Shown piece by piece: positions 17,183 to 24,332 of a DNA stretch of 34,687 nucleotides. This stretch comes from JBOFGK01 sp051649085 (GTDB lineage Bacteria > Bacillota_I > Bacilli_A > UBA3375). The position numbers were made by a program, and so were the translations under genes. Where the stretch lies: the NCBI GenBank assembly GCA_051649085.1, contig JBOFGK010000045.1, positions 1-34,687 on the forward strand, written 5' to 3'. The notes under the pieces are model-generated. The model had not been told where the DNA came from and made no database searches. It was given only the letters and a program-made list of their open reading frames with translations. Numbering within the stretch: position 1 is the stretch's first letter; the number at the start of each line of letters is the position of its first letter.

Positions 17183-18286
17183 TTAGTGCACACCTTTCTT
17201 TGCTTGGTAGCGCTTAGCAACTTCTCTTGCTGGTAAATAGATTCCATCTTCTATATAATCAAAGTGTTCTTCTTTAACTAATCCAGTTTCCCAAGCTTCT
17301 TGAAGCAATTCTTCTGGAGTATTTCTTCTAACACTATAGTCAAACTCATCAACCGCTGTTACATATATATGCGCTCCTGTTGTGTAGAAATGATCTTTGT
17401 ACTTATCATATAAACCAATTGCTTTTAACTGATGTTGGAACCAAATTCTTGATGAATAACGATGATACCTCATTACAAACGGAAAACCAATTGCTTTTGC
17501 TTCTTTATTGGTAAAACTTGTATACTTTGGCACAAATTCACCAAGGCAAGGGAACCGTTCATCGTTATGTGCATAATAATCATATTTATACCTTGCATCT
17601 TCTAAACAAAGTGCTTCAAAGTTGATTATCACGTGATTAAACATAACTCGTTTATTCGTTACTTGTGCGAAAAACTTGGATGTTGGGGTTGAAAGTGCAT
17701 CTAAGGCTTTTGTTAACTCATCACTAGCCTTTGAATCATAAACTTCACCACTCGGTGGCTTTTTCGCCATAATTTCTTTTCCAATTTTGTAGACTACATC
17801 CACAAATTCGGCAAATGTCTTCGCACCTGCCAGTGCTTGTTTGTTTTCCGCATCCAAATCACCATCAAAGCTTTGAAATAGTTTTGTTGATTTTAAATTT
17901 TCATCTAACCACTTGGCAACTTGTTCTTCTTGTTCGCCAAAGCTGGCTGTTAAATCAACCTTCATTGCTCGAAGTCGATCGTCTCGGCGCTTAATCGCCT
18001 CTTCTAAGTTAACTATTCCCTCTTCTCTATCAAATGCGTACCATTGGAGCATATCATAGTTATGTGTTGCATCTATTCTTGATAATGTAGTTATTTTCTC
18101 TTCAAATTCTTTATAGCTCATTCCATAGGCATTTTGCGCTGCATATTCCAAGACATCTGCTTTTACCTCAATTCCATACATTCTTTTCCAAGAATTTTTC
18201 CGACTAATAAAGTCATGATCGCGTTTTTCTTTTTTCCGATAGTCGGGCGACATCACATATGCATCAAATAGTGTAATTAAATTCAT
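17183..18286 (-). CDS. unknown 367-aa soluble protein in the LXG-like operon
   Basis: I do not recognise a family. The protein has no signal peptide or membrane helix. The N-terminal half is helical and charged (about 1-200). The C-terminal half is rich in aromatic residues and His, with FNHVIINFEALCLEDARY, PFVMRYHRYSSRIWFQ and FYTTGAHIYVTAVDEF. It starts one nucleotide after the stop of the 502-aa effector candidate. Position suggests an immunity protein, an effector-specific chaperone or a second effector. Its composition is less AT-rich than the restriction operon. Confidence 0.75.
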   Translation of the reverse strand: MNLITLFDAYVMSPDYRKKEKRDHDFISRKNSWKRMYGIEVKADVLEYAAQNAYGMSYKEFEEKITTLSRIDATHNYDMLQWYAFDREEGIVNLEEAIKRRDDRLRAMKVDLTASFGEQEEQVAKWLDENLKSTKLFQSFDGDLDAENKQALAGAKTFAEFVDVVYKIGKEIMAKKPPSGEVYDSKASDELTKALDALSTPTSKFFAQVTNKRVMFNHVIINFEALCLEDARYKYDYYAHNDERFPCLGEFVPKYTSFTNKEAKAIGFPFVMRYHRYSSRIWFQHQLKAIGLYDKYKDHFYTTGAHIYVTAVDEFDYSVRRNTPEELLQEAWETGLVKEEHFDYIEDGIYLPAREVAKRYQAKKGVH

Positions 18287-18287
18287 C

Positions 18288-19796
18288 TTATGCTCCTTTC
18301 ATTAGTGCTTTAAAGATCTCTGAGACATTCTTTCCAAATTCCTCAAATGATTCCTTTAAATATTCACTACCTAGTTCAATTCCTTTATTTGGGTTTTCTA
18401 GAATTTCTTTAATTACTGCACTTGCTGTTTGTGGGTCAAAGATTAAAGTAAGAGCATTAGGAATATCAGCTCCTGATACTCCTCCTATTGCAAAATCAAG
18501 TGCCGCATCAGCAAGCCTAACTGCTTGCCCACCTTGAATTAACGATAAATATTCTTCCGCTATTTTCAAATACAACCAATTATTTTTTGTATCATCAATT
18601 TCTTTTTTGATTATTTTTACTCTATTTCTGGTTTCTCTGGAAAATTTCTTCCAATTCTCACTAACTAATCTTTTCGCATCATCTGCAATATCTCTTAAGA
18701 TTCGATTAGCTGCAACACCATCAACTAAGTCCGATGCAATATCGTCAGCTTTATCTAAAAACTTTGAGCCATTTCCTGTTAAAGTTCCAGCTACTTTCGG
18801 TGTATAACGTTTAGTAATTGCAACTAGCGGATCAATTGCTTGCATCCCCAAATTTGCTCCACCTTTGAATACTGCCTTTCCAACTTTTGCAAGGCCAACA
18901 AAGGGAATTAAGAACACAAACTCTTCAAGTGCACCCCAGAAGTCTCCCTTACTAAGCTTAATTACCATCGAGCCTGCTCCAAGCACAATCGAAGCTATTT
19001 CGAAAATAACTGGTCCAAGTACTGTTGGGGCTGTTGCGATTGCTAGTACATCACACCACGTGGCAGCATTAGAAAGAAAATCTTCAATCTGTGTCGGTTT
19101 AACAATTGCTTTACCATTAATATCAAGTAAATCAATATGTTTACGGCCTTGATTAATTATTCGGTGCAGTCTACCAGAAATTCGTTCAAGAATTTTCTCA
19201 GCTGTTGCCGCTTTGTCCGATAGTGTCATAAATGTATTATTATAATAATAAACTGCTCTTTCTATTTCTGCTTTTTCTTTTTCTGTTTGCAATGCACCAA
19301 AACTGATTGCCGACGAGAAGTCAAAACGAATATCAGCTTCTGTTAAAATCGTCTCAGCTCTTCTACAAGTAATTCGTTTTGTTTCTCGAATCCTTGAATT
19401 AGATATCGAATTTAGACTATTAATCACATCTCGTATTTTAGTTGATGTAACTAGGGTTGATCCACTTGTTACATCTACATCTGAATTTACTTCTGAAATG
19501 AACTTTTTAATCATATCAATATAGCTTTGAAGCTGTTGGGCATATTCCTTCTTATTTTTCTCAAGATTAGATAGGGACTGATTGGCTTGCGATGCTGCCA
19601 CTCCCTTTGAAACACATATTTCTTTTCGCTTAACACCTAGAATTTGTTGCTTAAGAGTGTATAGTTGTTGATTAAACTCCCTTAAATCATCAATATTGAT
19701 ATTATAACCCTTACCACCAACTCCTGTTGCACCAGGATTATATAGTTTGTTTTGTGGTTTTTCGGGTGGCATCTGTCCTATTAAATTTCTATCCAT
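18288..19796 (-). CDS. candidate LXG-like type VII secretion effector
   Basis: The 502-aa protein has a Gly/Pro-rich start, a long helical N-terminal region (about 32-215) with coiled-coil character, a hydrophobic Gly/Ala-rich centre (about 240-313, including VLGPVIFEIASIVLGAG and FVFLIPFVGLAKVGKAVFKGG) and a helical C-terminal region without an obvious enzymatic motif. There is no Sec signal. Length, helical leader and the two small helical proteins encoded just upstream fit polymorphic toxins of the LXG type, but a classic LXG motif is not clear. The hydrophobic centre could insert in membranes or be the pretoxin linker seen in this class. The toxin activity is unassigned. Confidence 0.6.
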   Translation of the reverse strand: MDRNLIGQMPPEKPQNKLYNPGATGVGGKGYNINIDDLREFNQQLYTLKQQILGVKRKEICVSKGVAASQANQSLSNLEKNKKEYAQQLQSYIDMIKKFISEVNSDVDVTSGSTLVTSTKIRDVINSLNSISNSRIRETKRITCRRAETILTEADIRFDFSSAISFGALQTEKEKAEIERAVYYYNNTFMTLSDKAATAEKILERISGRLHRIINQGRKHIDLLDINGKAIVKPTQIEDFLSNAATWCDVLAIATAPTVLGPVIFEIASIVLGAGSMVIKLSKGDFWGALEEFVFLIPFVGLAKVGKAVFKGGANLGMQAIDPLVAITKRYTPKVAGTLTGNGSKFLDKADDIASDLVDGVAANRILRDIADDAKRLVSENWKKFSRETRNRVKIIKKEIDDTKNNWLYLKIAEEYLSLIQGGQAVRLADAALDFAIGGVSGADIPNALTLIFDPQTASAVIKEILENPNKGIELGSEYLKESFEEFGKNVSEIFKALMKGA

Positions 19797-19804
19797 ACTA
19801 TCTC

Positions 19805-20143
19805 CTAGTGAAACCTTGATGGTATCTCATTCATATTACTTGATGGTATCTCATTCATATTACTTGATAATTTCTTATCGGTTTGCTCAAACACTTCTTT
19901 TGTTTGATCAAATTGTGAAGCCATTGTATATAAGTCATTTAGAAATCCACCCTCAACTGTTTTACATAAGTCATCTACTTCTGATAAGAAATTCGGCAAA
20001 AAATCATTTGACTTTGCTGAACTCAATTTATTTCTTGTTCTATTCAATGCTTTAAAATTTGATTCAACCCAATCTCTATCATTGGATAATTCATTTGCTA
20101 TTTTACTATACTCTGCTTTATCTACCAATAATTCTGATTTCAT
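19805..20143 (-). CDS. small helical type VII secretion partner protein
   Basis: The 112-aa protein is almost entirely helical, with no signal peptide or Cys-rich motif beyond a single Cys. It resembles the small WXG100-like/TIGR04197-type proteins that pair with LXG effectors (FDQTKEVFEQTDKKLSS near the C-terminus). It sits 8 nt before the effector candidate. The last residues contain the tandem repeat NMNEIPSS/NMNEIPSR, created by a 24-bp direct duplication in the DNA. It is likely a targeting or chaperone subunit; the family call is tentative. Confidence 0.65.
   Translation of the reverse strand: MKSELLVDKAEYSKIANELSNDRDWVESNFKALNRTRNKLSSAKSNDFLPNFLSEVDDLCKTVEGGFLNDLYTMASQFDQTKEVFEQTDKKLSSNMNEIPSSNMNEIPSRFH
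19816..19865. repeat. two-copy 24-bp tandem repeat at the end of the partner gene
   Basis: Two perfect 24-bp copies (19818-19841 and 19842-19865, matching two bases further left) encode the duplicated eight-residue unit SSNMNEIP. The unit keeps the frame, so the duplication lengthened the C-terminus by eight residues without breaking the gene. It probably arose by replication slippage. Confidence 0.9.
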
Positions 20144-20160
20144 TTTAAATCTCCTTTTTC

Positions 20161-20376
20161 TTAATCATAAAATAAATTTACAAGTTCATTTAAGTCTGAT
20201 GACAACTCTTCTAGTTCTGTTTTGATTTTTTCGGATTGTCTTGTCCCTGAAATATGCCCCTTTGACGAAAGAACATTAGTCTTATTATAAATCAATGTTC
20301 TTAACTGGGAGGCACAATCTTTACGACGTTCTAATTCCGTTCTATATATCTTTCTTACTTCCCATTCGTACATCAT
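20161..20376 (-). CDS. small helical protein of the LXG-like module
   Basis: The 71-aa protein is helical and charged (YRTELERRKDCASQLRTL then EKIKTELEELSSDLNELV), with a short GHISG turn in the middle, the shape of an antiparallel helical hairpin. It resembles the LXG-associated alpha-helical proteins that bind effector leaders. A GGAGGG site lies 7 nt before the ATG. It is the first intact gene of the module; a stop-interrupted small gene precedes it by 3 nt. Confidence 0.65.
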   Translation of the reverse strand: MMYEWEVRKIYRTELERRKDCASQLRTLIYNKTNVLSSKGHISGTRQSEKIKTELEELSSDLNELVNLFYD

Positions 20377-20379
20377 ATG

Positions 20380-20577
20380 CTATCCCTCCATATTCTTCAT
20401 TGTTCTTATTTTAACTAATTCAATAAGTTCATTTACTCCTACTAGATCAATTAACGATTCAATCGGATACTAAATTTGAATTACTTCTGTTTTTTTACTT
20501 AATAAATCACTTCTTAGTTGCTCTAAATGGAGCATATCAATTCTTTCCACTGCTTGTATTATACCTAAATTTTTCAT
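20380..20577 (-). pseudogene. small helical gene interrupted by one in-frame TAG
   Basis: From ATG 20577 the frame reads MKNLGIIQAVERIDMLHLEQ and on to a TAG at 20470-20472. The same frame then continues YPIESLIDLVGVNELIELVK to a TAG at 20380-20382. Without the internal stop this would be a 65-aa helical protein like its neighbours. It lies at the head of the LXG-like operon, 3 nt from the next gene, so it was probably a third small partner protein. An in-frame TAG lies upstream of the ATG and the ribosome binding site is poor. Confidence 0.6.
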
Positions 20578-20630
20578 AAAAGTGTAAAATGTTTCTTTTT
20601 TCTATTTTATAAGTGGTGAATCCGTAACAT

Positions 20631-20727
20631 TTATCTTTGCTTATCAATTGCTCGTAAGTGATCAATGATCACTGATTTTTTTTGTTTATCCTTATTTAAA
20701 AAACGTAACTCTATATTTCATATTGCA
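20631..20727 (-). pseudogene. possible scrap of a MazF-type toxin gene
   Basis: Directly after the decayed MazE-like gene, a short frame reads KKSVIIDHLRAIDKQR before a stop at 20631-20633. This resembles the conserved C-terminal motif of MazF/PemK toxins (a hydrophobic strand, then D-x-hydrophobic-R-x-I-D). Most of the gene would be deleted. The match is short and is believed mainly because it sits exactly where mazF should follow mazE. Confidence 0.4.
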
Positions 20728-20963
20728 TTATTGCCATACATCATCATCCTCTGCAAATTCTCGATTAATATCAGAATTACTAATTGGAGTATTTTCAAAC
20801 CAACTATTTAATATTTCATTTTAATGATTAATTTTCTTTAGAATCAGTTCGTTGTCGTGAACAGATAATTCTAATTCATCTTTACTTGATAAATTTAAAA
20901 TTTTAATTATTTCTTTAGGAATAAAATTATACCATAGCTATTGCCAATTTATCTTAATTTCAT
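20728..20963 (-). pseudogene. decayed AbrB/MazE-like antitoxin gene
   Basis: The ribosome binding site (AAAGGAG) and ATG at 20963 are intact. The product reads MKLR-stop-IGNSYGIIL, then loses frame, then PKEIIKILNLSSKDELELSV, LILKKINH-stop-NEILNSWFENTP and ends DVWQ. This is the SpoVT/AbrB swapped-hairpin fold of MazE (IGNSxGI-LPKE-L-ELSVxD-x-L-L), followed by a toxin-binding tail. There are two in-frame TAA codons and one frameshift, so it is dead. The intact family acts as an autorepressor and neutralises MazF. Confidence 0.75.
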
Positions 20964-20990
20964 GAAAACTCCTTTATGTAGTTATAACAA

Positions 20991-21019
20991 AATATAACGT
21001 TTTATTGTTAACAATGCAA
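20991..21019 (-). promoter_or_regulatory. promoter upstream of the decayed antitoxin gene
   Basis: TTGCAT (21014-21019), a 17-nt spacer and TATATT (20991-20996) precede the MazE-like ATG by about 27 nt. It may still be active and could now drive the LXG-like operon, because I see no terminator between 20963 and 20577. Confidence 0.55.
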
Positions 21020-21060
21020 GAAATATTTATATTCTTTTAATTCTTATATCAACAAAACAG

Positions 21061-21080
21061 ACTAAACTGATCAGTTTAGT
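21061..21080. repeat. perfect 20-bp palindrome, possible operator
   Basis: ACTAAACTGA and its exact complement TCAGTTTAGT are joined without a spacer. It lies about 40 nt upstream of the decayed antitoxin promoter and about 30 nt past the small-RNA terminator. A spacer-free palindrome of this length suits a dimeric regulator better than an RNA hairpin. MazE-type proteins bind such sites, but the regulator is unknown. Confidence 0.55.
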
Positions 21081-21102
21081 TAAACTATCTCAAAACAAAA
21101 CA

Positions 21103-21133
21103 TAAAAAATGTGGAACGCAAGATGCGCTCCAC
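21103..21133 (-). terminator. intrinsic terminator of the candidate small RNA
   Basis: On the minus strand GTGGAGCGCA pairs with TGCGTTCCAC around a 3-nt loop (one G-U pair), followed by ATTTTTT. The GC-rich stem and T-run make this the clearest terminator in the intergenic region 20964-21487. Confidence 0.8.
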
Positions 21134-21306
21134 TCTAAGTGTGATTGTACAAGAATATACATGTACATGAAGCTAAACTATTTTCGGGTTTAATAATCTA
21201 ACTTAATTTAACGGAACAATAACCATGGATTACACTTAATAAATGCAAGTCTTCATAGTCTCAAAGACTAGAATCTTTATTTAATATATTCCCACAATAT
21301 TGTTCC
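21103..21306 (-). ncRNA. candidate structured small RNA, about 200 nt, family unknown
   Basis: A promoter (21314-21342) and an intrinsic terminator (21103-21133) bracket about 200 nt with no real reading frame. The 5' GGAACAATA pairs exactly with TATTGTTCC about 90 nt later, closing a long imperfect rod capped by TAGTCT-TTG-AGACTA. Next is a 13-bp hairpin (AAGTTAGATTATT with AATAGTTTAGCTT) exposing a C-rich loop (ACCCG), then TGTACA...TGTACA, then the terminator. I do not recognise it as 6S, tmRNA, SRP RNA, a T-box or a known riboswitch. The C-rich loop could pair with ribosome binding sites in trans. Confidence 0.6.
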
Positions 21307-21313
21307 TACTTAC

Positions 21314-21342
21314 ATGATATCAAAAAACTATCATTAAGTCAA
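21314..21342 (-). promoter_or_regulatory. promoter of the candidate small RNA
   Basis: The -35 is TTGACT (21337-21342), the spacer is exactly 17 nt and the -10 is TATCAT (21314-21319). The predicted start is at 21306-21307, where the sequence begins GGAACAATA, the 5' arm of the long stem. No open reading frame with a ribosome binding site follows. Confidence 0.7.
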
Positions 21343-21487
21343 GTACTTTGATTTTAAAAGCGTTGTAATACATCCTGATTTTTTACTATATATTTAGTTA
21401 AAAAGAGCAATATGTGTTTTTACTATATTTTTAATTTAAAATACCATTAAATATTTAAGTTATATTTTTAACTTAAAAAATACTTTT

Positions 21488-23008
21488 CTAAACAAAACGA
21501 CTTGAAAGTGAATCATATACTTCTTTTGTTGTACAGACAATTGAAATTTGTTTAGTCGTTCTTGTTATCTTCGCATAAAGCTTCGCTGCTAGCTCTGATT
21601 CAAGCTCTACATAACCTTCCTTAATTATTAAATCTTTTAAAACAATTATTGTATGATGATAATCTAATCCAATTACTTCAAATAAATTTCGATGTTCTGG
21701 CGAAAATTCTGAAATACAAGTCATTTGCTCATTATGACTAATTGCTTGGATAAGTACACAAATTTCTTGATTTAAATTTTGTTTTGAACTTAAATCCGTT
21801 TGACTTAACTTGTAAAGAACTATGTTATATGAAGAAAAGTAATCATTTTTTCCAAATACTAAATAATTTAGTAATCGAACAATATTTGGATTAGTTCGTA
21901 CATTTTGATCTAATTCAATTTGTGGAATAATTTGTTGTTTGAGTTTATGACCTAAATCAGATGCTTGTAATGTTTGCATTGGATCGAAAAATATTTGTAA
22001 TTTTTCCGCAAAAAAACTTATTTCATCAAATTCACTTTTACTTAAACGTTGTGCTTCATCCACAATGACATAATCAAATATCTGCCAATCAATTTTCGGT
22101 TTCTTCGTTTTAAACACATGTTCATGACATACAAATCTCTTTTCCATAATTTTCAAGTTAGGATATTTAGTTTCGAAGACTTGTTTTAATTTTTGATGAT
22201 CAGTACTTAACTTAAACGGTAAAATAATTAAAACTGTTTTACCATTTGCAGCAGCCTCTAAAGCAAATTTAAACATTATAAGCGTTTTTCCACTTCCAGC
22301 ACGCCCTTTAATTGCGACAATTTTTTGATTTTTAATTTGCGTTGTAAGTGTATTATACGCACTATTTTGCTTACTCGAAAGAATATATGTCTTATTTATT
22401 AATTCATGAGGATTTTGCCAAAAATTCAATTGTTTCAAATCTATTTCTAAAATTTTATCTAATACTTGTAATTGATCAGGTTCTGGAACACCAGCCAAGT
22501 CAAAATATAGTTCATTTGCTTGAATTTCTTTTAGACGTTGATCTTCATATTTTTTGATAAGCAATTTTCCACCACTAATCACCACTGAAATTAAAATTAT
22601 TTTCCTCTTACTATTTGCAAATAACTTTCGATGCTTTTCCAGTTGTTTAGTAATTTTCTCATAATTGAAATGACTTTTAGGACTTTGTTGCCAATCATAA
22701 TTTTTTAGTTCAATATTAATGATTTTTGTCTTAAAGACTTTTAAAAGATCGAATTCATAATTCATATCATTATTCTTGAAACCATGAATGAAATTCGTCG
22801 TTTGTAAACCACTTAAGTTCATTGATTCTACAAATTGTTTAATAACTTGAAATTCTTCAACATTCTTTTCAAAATTACTAATTGTTTTATGTTCAAACAT
22901 TGAACTATTTGCTTCCATTGTTCGGAGCTTTTGTAATTCTTGTTTAAAAGCTAACGCTACTTCTTCTAAGTTAATAATTCGTTGTTCTACATGATACAAA
23001 TCTTCCAT
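21488..23008 (-). CDS. PD-(D/E)XK-like nuclease fused to a P-loop (DUF2075-like) ATPase
   Basis: The 506-aa protein has a helical start (1-75), then a restriction-endonuclease-like core with Asp87 in YEFDLL and Glu100-x-Lys102 in NIELKN. An ATPase of the UvrD/DUF2075 type follows: Walker A GRAGSGKT (235-242), Walker B VIVDEAQR (314-321), FFDPMQTL as a motif III equivalent and LYAKITRTTKQ near the end in place of motif VI. It would bind and cut or remodel nucleic acid. It stands alone, with a weak hairpin at 21462-21479 after its stop. A defence role is plausible for this architecture but unproved. Confidence 0.8.
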   Translation of the reverse strand: MEDLYHVEQRIINLEEVALAFKQELQKLRTMEANSSMFEHKTISNFEKNVEEFQVIKQFVESMNLSGLQTTNFIHGFKNNDMNYEFDLLKVFKTKIINIELKNYDWQQSPKSHFNYEKITKQLEKHRKLFANSKRKIILISVVISGGKLLIKKYEDQRLKEIQANELYFDLAGVPEPDQLQVLDKILEIDLKQLNFWQNPHELINKTYILSSKQNSAYNTLTTQIKNQKIVAIKGRAGSGKTLIMFKFALEAAANGKTVLIILPFKLSTDHQKLKQVFETKYPNLKIMEKRFVCHEHVFKTKKPKIDWQIFDYVIVDEAQRLSKSEFDEISFFAEKLQIFFDPMQTLQASDLGHKLKQQIIPQIELDQNVRTNPNIVRLLNYLVFGKNDYFSSYNIVLYKLSQTDLSSKQNLNQEICVLIQAISHNEQMTCISEFSPEHRNLFEVIGLDYHHTIIVLKDLIIKEGYVELESELAAKLYAKITRTTKQISIVCTTKEVYDSLSSRFV

Positions 23009-23132
23009 TATAAACTCCTCAGTTTAATTGTAACATATTTTGTTCTAAATGCCAATTAGTTATAATTCAGAGTCTATATTTCTATTGTACAATTAGTATC
23101 AAAATTATAATTTTTTTTCAAAAAGCTATACA

Positions 23133-23164
23133 AAAATGAGCCTCAGTTTTAAGAGACTCATTTT
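23133..23164 (-). terminator. terminator of the membrane-protein operon
   Basis: AAAATGAG and CTCATTTT form the outer stem, continued by CTC/GAG after one U-G pair. On the minus strand TTTTTG follows. It starts 14 nt after the stop of the acidic membrane protein gene. Confidence 0.75.
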
Positions 23165-23177
23165 AACTTATTTTTTA

Positions 23178-24290
23178 TTAATTTTTATTTTCTTTTTCGA
23201 ATGTTGTTTCATCTGCTTCAAAAATAAATTCAGGTTTAGCAGAAATCGATGTATTAAAGATTGTACCATCTTCGTTATGTAAAAGAACACTATCAAAATC
23301 TAAATCTTCTGTTTCTTCTAGCACTTCTTCAACATCATCAATCTCTACTGCTTCTTCAACTTCTACTGCATCTTCAACTTCAGAATTTATTTCAGCGGTT
23401 AATTCTGTTTCATCCAAAAATTCATGTTCGTTCACATCAGCATTTGTTTCAATATTTAAATCAAATGTACCTGTAAAATTTTCACTTGCTTTCGTTAATT
23501 CTACTTCTTCGGATTTAACTTCTTCCACAACTTCTTCGTCTACAATAGATGGAATTTCTGTTACTTCTAAATCCGCTTGTTCATGTACATTACTTTCTAC
23601 TTCCGCACTTGAATCAATTATAGTTGTTTCACTTAAAGTTATTTCTTCCGGTTCTACTACTTCTACAACATCTGAATCAACTTCAGCAATTGACTCTGTA
23701 GCTTCCACACTTTCCTCATTTATATCAGTATTTTTTTCAGTTGTTAATAGTTCCAAATCAATATTTTGTGTTTCCATTTGCTCAGTTTCTTGACTACTTT
23801 CATACACAAAAGAATTAATTTCTTCCTCAGAAAATAAAATTGTTTTTTCTAAATCTTCATTATCAAAAACCAATTCTTGATCAAACTCTACTTGTTGTTC
23901 AGCATCAATTTGTTCATCAACATCTTTAGCTACGTTAGTCTGTTGTCCAAGGTTTCGATAACTTCGCATTTGAATATAACCCCAAAACGTGACAATTGCA
24001 CCAGGGACTAGTAAAAAGCTCCAAAATAACCACATCCCAATAATTGTTATATATCCAATTACCGATATTAGTACAAGAAGTCGTTTATTGAAAAGGAATC
24101 CTAGTAAACAAATAAATAAGGCAATTAATGAAGCGATTATATGAGGATAGACTTTGTCTAAAATTTCTTGAATCGCCACCGGATCTTCAATCCTTTGAGC
24201 ACTTAATTCAATTGCTTTATAATTATAGTAGCTATATACTACAAATGCAGTACTCAAAATAATACCGAAGAACACTGTTTTACTTTTCAT
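23178..24290 (-). CDS. membrane protein with a long acidic C-terminal tail
   Basis: The product is about 370 aa. The N-terminal third has roughly four hydrophobic segments (from IILSTAFVVYSYY to FLLVPGAIVTFWGY). The remaining 240 residues are low-complexity and dominated by Glu, Val, Asp and Ser (VEEVKSEEVEL, EDAVEVEEAVEIDDVEEV), and are probably disordered. The ATG at 24290 is chosen because AGGAG lies 5 nt upstream, inside the first codons of a longer frame that begins at 24305. No enzymatic motif is visible. It forms an operon with the O-antigen-ligase-like gene 42 nt upstream. Confidence 0.8.
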   Translation of the reverse strand: MKSKTVFFGIILSTAFVVYSYYNYKAIELSAQRIEDPVAIQEILDKVYPHIIASLIALFICLLGFLFNKRLLVLISVIGYITIIGMWLFWSFLLVPGAIVTFWGYIQMRSYRNLGQQTNVAKDVDEQIDAEQQVEFDQELVFDNEDLEKTILFSEEEINSFVYESSQETEQMETQNIDLELLTTEKNTDINEESVEATESIAEVDSDVVEVVEPEEITLSETTIIDSSAEVESNVHEQADLEVTEIPSIVDEEVVEEVKSEEVELTKASENFTGTFDLNIETNADVNEHEFLDETELTAEINSEVEDAVEVEEAVEIDDVEEVLEETEDLDFDSVLLHNEDGTIFNTSISAKPEFIFEADETTFEKENKN

Positions 24291-24332
24291 TTTTACTCCT
24301 AACATTATTTATTTATTTTAAATAGTAATTTT

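Noticed and set aside
20658..20672. GTGATC-AAT-GATCAC hairpin as a terminator
   Set aside because: There is no T-run on the minus strand and it falls in the segment encoding VIIDH of the mazF-like scrap, so coding origin explains it.
21103..21306. 6S RNA, SRP RNA, tmRNA or T-box identity for the candidate RNA
   Set aside because: The 5' and 3' ends do not pair with each other as in 6S, no SRP tetraloop domain, tRNA-like end or T-box sequence is visible, and the length does not fit tmRNA.
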